64,000 nt of DNA from Hybos culiciformis (lineage: Eukaryota; Arthropoda; Insecta; Diptera; Hybotidae). Positions 20,324 to 31,099 of the stretch are shown one piece after another (position 1 is the first letter of the stretch; each line of letters begins with the position of its first letter). The notes under the pieces are model-generated. The model worked only from the letters and a program-made list of their open reading frames with translations, was not told the origin of the DNA and searched no databases. Both the position numbers and the translations under genes were made by a program. The stretch lies in assembly GCA_964007475.1 (NCBI GenBank), contig OZ023273.1:85888930-85952929 (forward strand), read 5' to 3'.

Positions 20324-20455
20324 ATGCCACCTAAAAAAGATCGTGCCACTAATAAAAATAACATGGCTGGTGATTCAGGCACACATCAAGAAACCGGTAA
20401 TTTTGCTAATAACTCCAAACCTAATTCTAGTAAAAAACACACGAAGCAGTCATAG
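20324..20455 (+). pseudogene. Short N-terminal LINE ORF1 remnant, 43 codons
   Basis: ATG at 20324 opens a 43-residue frame, MPPKKDRATNKNNMAGDSGT and onward, which ends at a TAG inside the arm of the foldback element. The lysine-rich MPPKK start and the preceding leader-like region suggest the beginning of a LINE ORF1 cut off by the foldback insertion. The downstream ORF1 part may be the one at 26905. The domain type cannot be judged from so short a piece. An identical copy lies at 23822-23953. Confidence 0.45.
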
Positions 20456-22838
20456 AACTGCCTGTTTATACTTAAGATTTAAACTATGAAATAACAGTGG
20501 CTACAAATAAAGGACTGCTTTTGGACTGATGGACTGATTTTTATTTTAATTTACATTTTGTACTGAGCAGCCCATCATTTGTAGCCACTGTTATTCATAG
20601 TTTTTTTCATAGTTTTTAAATCTTTAAGTATAAACTTCATAAAACGGTTATTAGTTTTTTTCGTGAATATTTTCAAATTTCTCATATGCAAAAACAACCC
20701 TTGATAACGCTACTGTCCATGAGAAAATCCATGATCTTCTAAAAAACATGTGTGAATAGGACACACGGATAGGACACACTTCATGTATGCGAGATTTTGT
20801 TCTGAGTCATTGCAATGAGGGTTATTGAGCTGATGAGTTAAAAAGAGGAGTCCAAATTTTTTGTTACGCAATTTTTGTGTATAATCATTTTCACTTTTTA
20901 TGTACCAAATTTGAACGAAATCGGACGAACTTTTGAAGTCCTCCCCCAGGGTAGGTCGCTGTGTAGGAAGCACATAAATTTTTTGTTACGAAATTTTTGT
21001 GTTTAAATTTGACTGAAAACGGCCAACTTTTGTAGTCCTCCCCCAAGCGCTTCTCTCGAAAGTTTTTTGAAAAAAATATTATGAATAAAATATTCCACGT
21101 ATTTCGTAAAAATAAGTACAATAAATTACAATAACAAATTGCAATAGCAAAATAAATTACAATAACGAAACACATACAATAAGAATACATTCTTAATTTT
21201 GAATTTTTTTTGTTAACTAAAAGTTTTAAAATGATAATCCACCAGATAGGCTAGATGGTGTCTATGGTTTTTATGGACATTATCATAAATATAGCGACAC
21301 CTATTGGAATTTACATAAATATAAAAATTAGAAAATTTAAAAATATTTGTCGCAATTACCACCAGGAGCGATGTGTTGAAGATTTGTTACTGTTTTGTAT
21401 GAGGCTTCGGAGAAATCATTTTGCCTTTTTTTTTATATATATTAAGATAAGTTTAAGATTAAAATTAAGATTAAGATTAAGATTAAGATTAAGATTAAGA
21501 TTAAGAATTAAAAATTAAGATTAAGATTTCCTATCGTGGTGTATATCGCGTCGGGGTAAAACAATTTTTAATTTTTAACCTGACCAAAATGTCTTAAATA
21601 AGCTCAATAGCTTGTTTCGAAAGCTCAATAGCTTGCTTCGAAAGTTTTTTGAATAATATTGTGAATAAATATTCCACTGTACTATACGTTTTCGTCAAAA
21701 TAAACACAATAAATTAAATTGCAATAACTAATTCCAATATAAAAATAAATTACAATAACAATAACAACATATACTGAGCTTTTTTTTTTGTTTTTTTTTA
21801 TAATCCACCAGAAAGGCTGGATGGTGTCTATGGTCTTTATTGACATTATCATAAATATAGCGACAACTATTGGAATTTTTAGGAGGCTTCGGAGAAATCG
21901 TTTTGCCTTTATATATAAAATAATTAAGATTAAGATTAAGATTAACTACAACAGGATTAACAAATGCTTGTTCAAATACATATATACATATAACTGTCTT
22001 GTCATAGTAAGTGGTAAAACATGTTTGAAAATTAGTTGGGACTTTAGTGATATACCTATTATCCGGTGTCTAAATTTTTTATGAATGATCACAAGATTAT
22101 GTTAATTCTATTGTGAAAATAAGATTGCACGAAAAAGCTGTGAATATTGCAGAACGCTGCCCACAATATTGAAAAATAGTTCATTCAACTCGCTATTAAA
22201 AAACTGATTTCTGAATAGGATAGTTTTTTTTTCACAATTAAATTTTTAAAAAGAAATAGCATCTCGATACTTAAATTTATGCATCTGTCAACGTTCCCAA
22301 TATTTTTTACATCCATTTTATAGCAATATTCAATTGCATTAATTCATATATGAAATTATACAGTTTTCAACTAAGTTTTCAAATAAGTTTTTAGCTACAT
22401 TTTAATTTTATAATATGTATTATAAAATTATAAAACACTATTTATTAATTAAAAGTTTTTTCCATTTATATAAATTAAAATAAAAAATCAAAGAGCGCCT
22501 AATTTGCAAATTTTTTTGAACCAAATTTGCTACAATTTTACTTAGCTCTGTGTTTTACTTCAAAAATAGAATATGTATAAAAAATGATAAATTAGTGGCT
22601 GATAAAAACATTTTGGTTTGTTTCAATATCTCAAAAAAACTAATTATTATGAAAAAAGATTTAAAAACTATGAATAACAGTGGCTACAAATGATGGGCTG
22701 CTCAGTACAAAATGTAAATTAAAATAAAAATCAGTCCATCAGTCCAAAAGCAGTCCATTATTTGTAGCCACTGTTATTTCATCGTTTAAATCTTAAGTAT
22801 AAACTTCTGTAGGCAGTTCTATGACTGCTTCGTGTGTT
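20436..22838. mobile_element. Foldback element with nested inverted repeats, unit 1
   Basis: The left arm (about 20436-20640) and right arm (about 22660-22838) are long inverted copies beginning CACACGAAGCAGTCATAGAA. Each arm is itself a hairpin, because AACAGTGGCTACAAAT and its complement ATTTGTAGCCACTGTT both occur in it (near 20492 and 20578; near 22676 and 22758). The 2-kb interior contains a dispersed-repeat fragment (20845-21050) and an ATTAAG microsatellite. No transposase is seen. CAGTGGC-type ends resemble hAT, but no target-site duplication is clear. Confidence 0.75.
21441..21528 (+). repeat. ATTAAG hexanucleotide microsatellite
   Basis: Perfect and near-perfect ATTAAG repeats. The corresponding array in unit 2 (about 24940-25038) has two more repeats. 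A shorter ATTAAG run lies at about 21930-21951. The arginine/leucine-rich open frame across it is a by-product. Confidence 0.9.
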
Positions 22839-23050
22839 TTTTTTTTTTTTACCAAAACGAAGTAGAGATACTTAAATTAAGAGAAAAATTTTAACTTTAA
22901 AAATTATGACGCTTTACGAAAATTAATTAGATCAATCTGCAAAAATTAATCGACCAATTTATTATCTCTCCCTCTTTGGTATTTTGTATTTGGCGTAACT
23001 ACATTATTATGTTAAAAAAATTAAAAAAAAGAAAAATTTCATGAAATTCT

Positions 23051-23122
23051 CAGTATCGGGGGATCGAACTTGGCACCTTCAGAATTGTAATCCGATATTC
23101 TATCCACTCAGCCATATTGCCC
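23051..23122 (-). other. tRNA-like sequence, left member of a divergent pair (unit 1)
   Basis: On the - strand it reads GGGCAATATGGCTGAGTGGA, with an A-box-like TGGCTGAGTGG, an anticodon-type stem (TCGGA/TCTGA) around a seven-base loop, and a B-box-like AGTTCGATCCC. The acceptor ends do not pair, so this is a tRNA-derived sequence (SINE head or pseudo-tRNA), not a functional tRNA. Confidence 0.65.
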
Positions 23123-23239
23123 TTATGATTTCAGCTTTCTAAAATAACATAAAAGAGCATGAATTTTTAAAGAACTTGAATTTTTATATTATTTAGAAGA
23201 ATAAACTCTTTATATGATTTTAGAAAGCTAAAATTATAT

Positions 23240-23310
23240 GGACGTATGGCTTAGTGGATAGAACACCAGACTAATAAGTCTGAAGGTGCCAGGTTCGAAC
23301 CCAATTATGG
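23240..23310 (+). other. tRNA-like sequence, right member of a divergent pair (unit 1)
   Basis: Reads TATGGCTTAGTGGATAGAAC (A box), then a CAGAC/GTCTG hairpin, and GGTTCGAACCC (a B box close to the consensus), followed by a run of T, a potential Pol III terminator. It is clearly related to the left member. The acceptor and anticodon loop are not canonical. Confidence 0.68.
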
Positions 23311-23821
23311 TTTTTTTTTTTTTTTAATATTTGAAAAATGATGACGGACGATTCTCAGAAAAATTCTATATGAAAATGGATTTTTACCCTCTACAATTCT
23401 TATTATTTGTGTTTGTAATACCACTGACTTCTTTTTTAAAAATTAAAATTTTATAATATGAAAAATATAAATAATCTTAAAAACAGAAATATATTGTACG
23501 CACCTTGAAAAAAAAAGGTCTGGCAACACTGGTGACAACACGTAAACAAAATTAAAATGTTTCTCCTTTAAAAAAAAAGGAAAAAAAAAATAAGAAAAAA
23601 TTATTAAATTGAATTAAATTCAAGAAAATAGAAAAAAAATAGAAATAAATAAATTTTGTTTAATTTTATTTATAATTTAAAGTTCTCGAGTGCAATTTTT
23701 TTTTATGTGACAGAATGAGTTTTTAAGTTCATTGTAGTCACGTGGGGCTGTACCTGTCTGTCAACTGTGCCTGATTGAATTTGCAATATTTTCCCTCCAA
23801 TTTACTAATTTATTTCCAATA

Positions 23822-23953
23822 ATGCCACCTAAAAAAGATCGTGCCACTAATAAAAATAACATGGCTGGTGATTCAGGCACACATCAAGAAACCGGTAATT
23901 TTGCTAATAACTCCAAACCTAATTCTAGTAAAAAACACACGAAGCAGTCATAG
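23822..23953 (+). pseudogene. Second copy of the short N-terminal ORF1 remnant
   Basis: The same 43-codon frame as at 20324, carried by unit 2 of the tandem duplication and likewise closed by a TAG in the foldback arm. Confidence 0.45.
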
Positions 23954-26347
23954 AACTGCCTGTTTATACTTAAGATTTAAACTATGAAATAACAGTGGCT
24001 ACAAATAAAGGACTGCTTTTGGACTGATGGACTGATTTTTATTTTAATTTACATTTTGTACTGAGCAGCCCATCATTTGTAGCCACTGTTATTCATAGTT
24101 TTTTTCATAGTTTTTAAATCTTTAAGTATAAACTTCATAAAACGGTTATTAGTTTTTTTCGTGAATATTTTCAAATTTCTCATATGCAAAAACAACCCTT
24201 GATAACGCTACTGTCCATGAGAAAATCCATGATCTTCTAAAAAACATGTGTGAATAGGACACACGGATAGGACACACTTCATGTATGCGAGATTTTGTTC
24301 TGAGTCATTGCAATGAGGGTTATTGAGCTGATGAGTTAAAAAGAGGAGTCCAAATTTTTTGTTACGCAATTTTTGTGTATAATCATTTTCACTTTTTATG
24401 TACCAAATTTGAACGAAATCGGACGAACTTTTGAAGTCCTCCCCCAGGGTAGGTCGCTGTGTAGGAAGCACATAAATTTTTTGTTACGAAATTTTTGTGT
24501 TTAAATTTTACTGAAAACGGCCAACTTTTGTAGTCCTCCCCCAAGCGCTTCTCTCGAAAGTTTTTTGAAAAAAATATTATGAATAAAATATTCCACGTAT
24601 TTCGTAAAAATAAGTACAATAAATTACAATAACAAATTGCAATAGCAAAATAAATTACAATAACGAAACACATACAATAAGAATACATTCATAATTTTGA
24701 ATTTTTTTTGTTAACTAAAAGTTTTAAAATGATAATCCACCAGATAGGCTAGATGGTGTCTATGGTTTTTATGGACATTATCATAAATATAGCGACACCT
24801 ATTGGAATTTACATAAATATAAAAATTAGAAAATTTAAAAATATTTGTCGCAATTACCACCAGGAGCGATGTGTTGAAGATTTGTTACTGTTTTGTATGA
24901 GGCTTCGGAGAAATCATTTTGCCTTTTTTTTTATATATATTAAGATAAGTTTAAGATTAAAATTAAGATTAAGATTAAGATTAAGATTAAGATTAAGATT
25001 AAGATTAAGATTAAGAATTAAAAATTAAGATTAAGATTTCCTATCGTGGTGTATATCGCGTCGGGGTAAAACAATTTTTAATTTTTAACCTGACCAAAAT
25101 GTCTTAAATAAGCTCAATAGCTTGTTTCGAAAGCTCAATAGCTTGCTTCGAAAGTTTTTTGAATAATATTGTGAATAAATATTCCACTGTACTATACGTT
25201 TTCGTCAAAATAAACACAATAAATTAAATTGCAATAACTAATTCCAATATAAAAATAAATTACAATAACAATAACAACATATACTGAGCTTTTTTTTTTG
25301 TTTTTTTTTATAATCCACCAGAAAGGCTGGATGGTGTGTATGGTCTTTATTGACATTATCATAAATATAGCGACAACTATTGGAATTTTTAGGAGGCTTC
25401 GGAGAAATCGTTTTGCCTTTATATATAAAATAATTAAGATTAAGATTAAGATTAACTACAACAGGATTAACAAATGCTTGTTCAAATACATATATACATA
25501 TAACTGTCTTGTCATAGTAAGTGGTAAAACATGTTTGAAAATTAGTTGGGACTTTAGTGATATACCTATTATCCGGTGTCTAAATTTTTTATGAATGATC
25601 ACAAGATTATGTTAATTCTATTGTGAAAATAAGATTGCACGAAAAAGCTGTGAATATTGCAGAACGCTGCCCACAATATTGAAAAATAGTTCATTCAACT
25701 CGCTATTAAAAAACTGATTTCTGAATAGGATAGTTTTTTTTTCACAATTAAATTTTTAAAAAGAAATAGCATCTCGATACTTAAATTTATGCATCTGTCA
25801 ACGTTCCCAATATTTTTTACATCCATTTTATAGCAATATTCAATTGCATTAATTCATATATGAAATTATACAGTTTTCAACTAAGTTTTCAAATAAGTTT
25901 TTAGCTACATTTTAATTTTATAATATGTATTATAAAATTATAAAACACTATTTATTAATTAAAAGTTTTTTCCATTTATATAAATTAAAATAAAAAATCA
26001 AAGAGCGCCTAATTTGCAAATTTTTTTGAACCAAATTTGCTACAATTTTACTTAGCTCTGTGTTTTACTTCAAAAATAGAATATGTATAAAAAATGATAA
26101 ATTAGTGGCTGATAAAAACATTTTGGTTTGTTTCAATATCTCAAAAAAACTAATTATTATGAAAAAAGATTTAAAAACTATGAATAACAGTGGCTACAAA
26201 TGATGGGCTGCTCAGTACAAAATGTAAATTAAAATAAAAATCAGTCCATCAGTCCAAAGCAGTCCATTATTTGTAGCCACTGTTATTTCATCGTTTAAAT
26301 CTTAAGTATAAACTTCTGTAGGCAGTTCTATGACTGCTTCGTGTGTT
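23934..26347. mobile_element. Foldback element with nested inverted repeats, unit 2
   Basis: The duplicate of the foldback element at 20436-22838, with the same four copies of AACAGTGGCTACAAAT in alternating orientation. It shares that element's interior, with two extra ATTAAG hexamers in the microsatellite. Confidence 0.75.
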
Positions 26348-26560
26348 TTTTTTTTTTTTTACCAAAACGAAGTAGAGATTCTTAAATTAAGAGAAAAATT
26401 TTAACTTTAAAAATTATGACGCTTTACGAAAATTAATTAGATCAATCTGCAAAAATTAATTGACCAATTTATTATCTCTCCCTCGTTGGTATTTTGTATT
26501 TGGCGTAACTACATTATTATGTTAAAAAAATTAAAAAAAAGAAAAATTTCATAAAATTCT

Positions 26561-26632
26561 CAGTATCGGGGGATCGAACTTGGCACCTTCAGAATTGTAA
26601 TCCGATATTCTATCCACTCAGCCATATTGCCC
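26561..26632 (-). other. tRNA-like sequence, left member (unit 2)
   Basis: The duplicate of 23051-23122 in the second tandem unit, with the same A-box and B-box-like motifs. Confidence 0.62.
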
Positions 26633-26749
26633 TTATGATTTCAGCTTTCTAAAATAACATAAAAGAGCATGAATTTTTAAAGAACTTGAATTTTTATATT
26701 ATTTAGAAGAATAAACTCTTTATATGATTTTAGAAAGCTAAAATTATAT

Positions 26750-26820
26750 GGACGTATGGCTTAGTGGATAGAACACCAGACTAATAAGTCTGAAGGTGCC
26801 AGGTTCGAACCCAATTATGG
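26750..26820 (+). other. tRNA-like sequence, right member (unit 2)
   Basis: The duplicate of 23240-23310 in the second unit, again followed by a T run. The LINE ORF1 coding sequence begins about 80 bases downstream. Confidence 0.65.
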
Positions 26821-26904
26821 TTTTTTTTTTTTTTTAATATTTGAAAAATGATGACGGACGATTCTCAGAAAAATTCTATATGAAAATGGATTTTTACCCT
26901 CTAC

Positions 26905-27748
26905 CAAATTTCTTCCAACGCCGCTATAAACTTCAAAAAATTGTTCACTGCGGTATCTGCGATCTAGTAATTGACGATGATGTTCACAGTTCTAGTGAAT
27001 GCACCAAGTGTAGGACTTCGATGCATTTTGAATGCAGTTCCCTGTCCGAAGAGGAATTTCAAAGCCTTTCAACACGACCTGACTAGACCTGCAGTTCCTG
27101 CAAAGTAAAAAAATGTGAGTCACTGGAAGAAAAGGTTCTTTTTATGTTCTCAGAGGTGCAAAAATTCGCAGGGATGAAGCTCATCATTAAATCGATTACT
27201 GACAAATGTATTGAGCAATCAAAAAAAATAGAAACAATTGAAAAAAAATCAAAACTTTTGAAACTTCATCCAATAAAATAAAAGAATCTATTTCTGACTT
27301 GAACAGAGTTAAGAAACAAAATAAAGAGCACAGTGACAACATCATATATCTCAAATTTAAATTAAATGAATTAATGCAGCAAAAACTTGCCAACGAAGTT
27401 GTTTTGAAAATGTCTGCTTTTGGGTCCAGTCAGGCTGAGGCCATAAAGAACAAAATAATTGAAGGGGCTAACCAGGCTGGTGTTAACCTAGGTAATGGGG
27501 ACACCATATCTCTAAGGCAATCGAATCCTAAATCTAAAAATACAAAGTTTTTATCCATTTTCATAAAGTTCAAGAGTATCGACAGCAAATACAATTTTAT
27601 AAAGAATTTTACCAAACTAAAATCTTTTCTGGGACCTGAATTTAAAACATACGACTTACTAACAAAGGAAAATGTTGAGCTGCTAAAATATTGTAATATT
27701 CTTAAGTCTTACAACTACAAATATATATATGTACAGCAGAGGTGACAG
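26905..27748 (+). pseudogene. LINE ORF1 remnant, PHD-like finger and C-terminal part
   Basis: One frame (to 27086) reads a cysteine-rich finger: CGICDLVIDDDV, then CTKCRTSMHFECSSL, as in PHD-type fingers of Jockey/CR1 ORF1 proteins. After stops at 27083 and near 27280, the frame 27299-27745 holds a coiled coil (EHSDNIIYLKFKLNELMQQK) and a conserved block (FLSIFIKFKSIDSKYNFIKN). The frame runs into GGTGAC at 27741, where a hAT is inserted, and resumes at 29351 after it. The protein would bind element RNA in the family. Several stops show it is dead. Confidence 0.72.
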
Positions 27749-29342
27749 CAGGGCCGGTCCTGCTATATGTGCATGATGTGCACTTGCACAGGGCGTCTAA
27801 CGAATAGGGCGCCAAGCGATTTGTAGTCAAGGACATGCAAATCCATTCGAAATTGACTACTGTGCTACTGTTCACAAAAAAACTCTACCCAGAAAAAAAT
27901 CAACACAGTATACAATTTTTTTTGTATACCGAGATCAAATTGCACATTGTATAATGTGCAAATAAGAATTCAGCATAGAATAAAATCAACATAGCATTTA
28001 TATAAATATTTTTTTTAGTATACACTAGGTAGAAAAAGTCTGCGTACGGGCTCGTTTCTTATTTTTTGTTCAACATGTCCCAGTTTTTGATGTCATTTAA
28101 AAGTACTCTATGAAAAAAGTTTTTTTGTGAAAACATTTTTTTTTTTTTTTCAAAATTTAAATTTTGAGAAATAATATCAATTTTTTGAACTGTCTGAGTA
28201 CAGCCTGTTTCAATGCCGCGTCTCAGAAATTAACTAGTAATCTCATTTGAAAGGCAATTGAATGTAGATAATTTTGCGCCATATAATTTTATCTGTACGA
28301 TAAGGGAAAGTGTCAAAAATTATAGCTTAGAACTGCTGAAAAATAGGTTAGAACCGCTTCTTTTTATGATTTTCAAAGGCGATTTTTGACACTTTCACTT
28401 ATCGTACAGATAAAATTATATGGCGCAAAATTATCTACATTCAATTGCCTTTCAAATGGCATTATTAATTAATTTTTGGGACGCGGCATTAAAACCGGCT
28501 GTACGCAGACTTTTCCAAAAATTTTGATAAAAAAATTTTTTTTACAGATTCCTTTTAAATGACATCAAAAACTGGGAACATGTGGAACAAAAAATAAGAA
28601 AACGAGCCCGTACGCAGACTTTTTCTACCTAGTGTATGTATATTTATTTGAGGACTAGCACTAGAACTACTGGGAATACCTTGTTAAAAAAAGCGCTTTA
28701 GTATAGTCTACTTCAGACTTTGAACTGCGGCTCTTAACATAAATTTATGCGGCTCCGGAAATCATTTTTTTTACACTGCATTCGGCTCGAAGAACAATTC
28801 TGACAAATTTTTTTTTTCACCCGGCCTAAACTTTTTTCATTCTAAACTACAAATAAAGAATTTTCTTGCACCCTAAACTACAAATCAAGAATTTTTTTTC
28901 CACTGTAAACTACAAATAAAGAATTTTTATTATTTTGTAAAAATAAACATCGAGTTTCAATGACGGACGAGAATTGAACAAATCAATTAAGGGTGTCATC
29001 ATTAAAATTACAATTAATTTTGAAGAATTATATATTTTGATTTTTGGACAATGTATAAAATTCATAATTATAAATCAAAATTATTGTTTTATTAATTTTT
29101 AATATTTTAAAACGGTATATAAATCAAAAATTAAATATATTGATTTTCTTATATACATTTATAATTATTAAAAAAATTTGCGGCTCTTTAATTTTTGATA
29201 TTTCTTAAAATTGGCTCGCTTATGTTTCGGGTTGCCCAGGCCTGGTCTACCTCAATGGTGACGTGAAAATGACTTATACTATGCTTATGGGCGCAATTTT
29301 CAAAATCGGCACAGGGCGCCGAATCAGCTAGGACCGGGCCTG
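27749..29342. mobile_element. Non-autonomous hAT element (1594 bp) with nested MITE
   Basis: The ends are CAGGGCCGGTCCT and, inverted, CAGGCCCGGTCCT. A perfect 8-bp duplication GGTGACAG lies at 27741-27748 and 29343-29350. Removing the element restores the LINE ORF1 reading frame across the junction, confirming the boundaries. The GGGCGCC motif occurs near both ends. There is no transposase. A 612-bp palindromic MITE is nested at 28023-28634. Confidence 0.92.
28023..28634. mobile_element. Palindromic Tc1/mariner-type MITE
   Basis: The element is flanked by TA (28021-28022 and 28635-28636). Both ends read CACTAGGTAGAAAAAGTCTG inward. The inverted similarity runs nearly to the centre (loop near 28330-28375), for example TATCGTACAGATAAAATTAT and its complement. 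It therefore forms an almost full-length hairpin with arms of about 290 bases. It has no ORF. A TA target points to the Tc1/mariner superfamily. Confidence 0.9.
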
Positions 29343-29350
29343 GGTGACAG

Positions 29351-29614
29351 GATACTAGTTAAAGAATATGAATGATGTCAACCGATTCCAATATATGGTT
29401 ATTCAGACGTTGATGGTATTATTAAATCCAGAACAACAGATGGTTCTATGGTTTGCAGCAATAACAACCAAGGTAACAACAACATGTATAATAACCACAA
29501 CAACAACAAACTATCTTTCATGAATATGTCTAATGGGTCCACATCTAATTATGTTCTATCATCAGCTTCAAAAAATGGTCCTGGGGTCAGTCAGGAAGCC
29601 CACGATATAAGATA
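29351..29614 (+). pseudogene. LINE ORF1 C-terminal end after the hAT insertion
   Basis: Continues the ORF1 frame interrupted at 27748 (RILVKEYE). It then shifts and reads YGYSDVDGIIKSRTTDGSM and an Asn-rich tail (NNNQGNNNMYNNHNNN), ending HDIR followed by a stop. The Asn-rich segment resembles the composition of ORF1 in the LINE at 49.2 kb. Confidence 0.65.
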
Positions 29615-29785
29615 AACTATATATAACTTTATATCAAATAAATTTTAATTTGTTCAAACAATTTTTAATTGCAATAATTTTTTAAAAATTTTTATTTTAA
29701 TTTTTATTTCTGTAATACTAATTAATTAATTTACTTTGATTTTATTATTTTTACTTTCAATTTACTCTATATAATTTAAGACGTT

Positions 29786-30995
29786 CTTGAGTAGTAAAGC
29801 AATTTTTCCAGTTCTTTTTCTGACTCAAACTTCAATGTCTATGACCGTAATATCCATTAAAGTGAATGAACTTTGCAAGTTTTTATCTAAGCTTCAAGAT
29901 GATTGTTCTTCTGGGCCTGATGGTATCCCACCGATAATCTTGAAAAATTGTGCTTCTACTTTATGTAATCCTCTATCTATTATTTTTAATAGATCTTTGT
30001 TAACCGGTTACTTTCCAAAAGTCTGGAAACATTCATATATCATACCCCTTTTCAAGAAAGGTTGCAGAGCTGACGTTTTAAATCATCGTCCAATAGCTAA
30101 AATGTCTTCAATTCCTAAGCTTTTTGAAGCTGTCATTTCTGAAGATATACATTTTTATTGCAAGAATTTTATTACTGATAATCAGCATATGTTTCTTAAC
30201 ATGGAGAAGGGTTATCAGACTGACTCTGTATTCGATGTCCTTCAAAAATCCAAAGCATTCGATGTCCTTCCTCATCAGATTATTTTATCTAAATTGGCTG
30301 CGTATGGTTTCCCATCTTCTTTTATTAAGTGGACAAAATCTTGGCTTGGTCCTCGGGATAATCAGGTCAAATTTCGCTCTGCCACATCTTCAACCTACAC
30401 AGCTACTTCTGGAGTGCCTCAAGGTAGCCACTTGGTCCACTTGATTTCGTGATCGCTATTAACGATGTTTCACTCATCATTTCCTATAGCGATCACAACA
30501 TTTATGCCGATGATATGAAAATTTTAAAAAAAAGCGCTAGTCCTTCAGACTGCAATCTCTTACAAACTGACCTTAATAGCTTTGGCCTTTGGTGTATTAA
30601 GAATAATCTTCTTCTTAATGTGTCTAAATGTCAAAATATATAATTTTCAAGGAAAAGAAATCCTATTAATTTTTAATATACACTTAATAGTATTCTTATT
30701 CCCAGAGTCAATGAAGTTAGAGATCTCGGCATTTTATGTGATTACCAATTGACATTTAAACCACATGTAAATGCAATTGTAAATAAAGCAAATTCCACTC
30801 TAGGTTTTATTAAACGTTGGTCAAGAGAGTTCTGTGACCCATTTATAACCAGACTTCTTTTTACATCTCTTGTGAGACCATTGTTAGAATATGCTTCTAA
30901 AGTATGGTCACCCTTTTTTTCTGTCTACAGAATCAAATTCGTTCAAAAAAAATTTCTTTTTTCTATAATTCAATTTTTCTTTTCTGATACTTGAT
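29786..30995 (+). pseudogene. LINE reverse transcriptase remnant, same family as the element at 48-53 kb
   Basis: The frame 29787-30452 reads the fingers and palm (SSGPDGIPPIILKNCAS, KSKAFDVLPHQIILSKL as motif A, SGVPQGSHL as motif B). After a frameshift, NIYADDMKILKK is motif C. The next frame (30749-30994) reads LGFIKRWSREFCDPF and SLVRPLLEYASKVWSP. Each block has a close counterpart in the ORF2 at 51550-53409. The endonuclease is missing between the ORF1 end (29614) and the start here, so the copy has a large internal deletion plus frameshifts and is dead. Confidence 0.82.
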
Positions 30996-31099
30996 TTAAG
31001 CATCGTTTGGTGGTAATATTAATTTTCCATTGCATGCTTCGTACCGAGCCCTCTCCTCTCGTATTAGAATGTATATGAGAGTGATGGTAAAGTGTTTAT

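Larger units (their letters stand above)
19891..23393 (+). repeat. Tandem segmental duplication, unit 1 (3.5 kb)
   Basis: Unit 1 (3503 bp) is followed immediately by unit 2 (23394-26903, 3510 bp). Both begin CAATTCTTATTATTTGTG and end TTTTTACCCTCTA. I see only scattered single-base differences, a shorter A/T tract near the start of unit 2 (5 bp) and two extra ATTAAG hexamers in unit 2. The unit includes a LINE 5' region with a short ORF (20324), a foldback element (20436-22838), an ATTAAG microsatellite (21441-21528) and a divergent tRNA-like pair. Confidence 0.95.
23394..26903 (+). repeat. Tandem segmental duplication, unit 2 (3.5 kb)
   Basis: A near-identical direct copy of 19891-23393. 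After unit 2 the sequence runs on into LINE ORF1 coding sequence (26905 onward), whereas at the unit 1/unit 2 junction the same upstream sequence is joined back to the start of the unit. The simplest model is therefore a duplication of this segment between two points with one or two bases of shared sequence (C or CA). Confidence 0.95.

Noticed and set aside
20710..21190. Overlapping - strand frames with a cysteine/tyrosine-rich sequence, duplicated at 24208-24688
   Set aside because: They run through a dispersed-repeat fragment and the foldback interior; no splice sites, domain or start context.
21255..21518. Open frame ending in an Arg/Leu-rich repeat (and its copy at 24753)
   Set aside because: The basic repeat is the translation of an ATTAAG microsatellite, and the upstream part has no domain. 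The frame length changes with repeat number.
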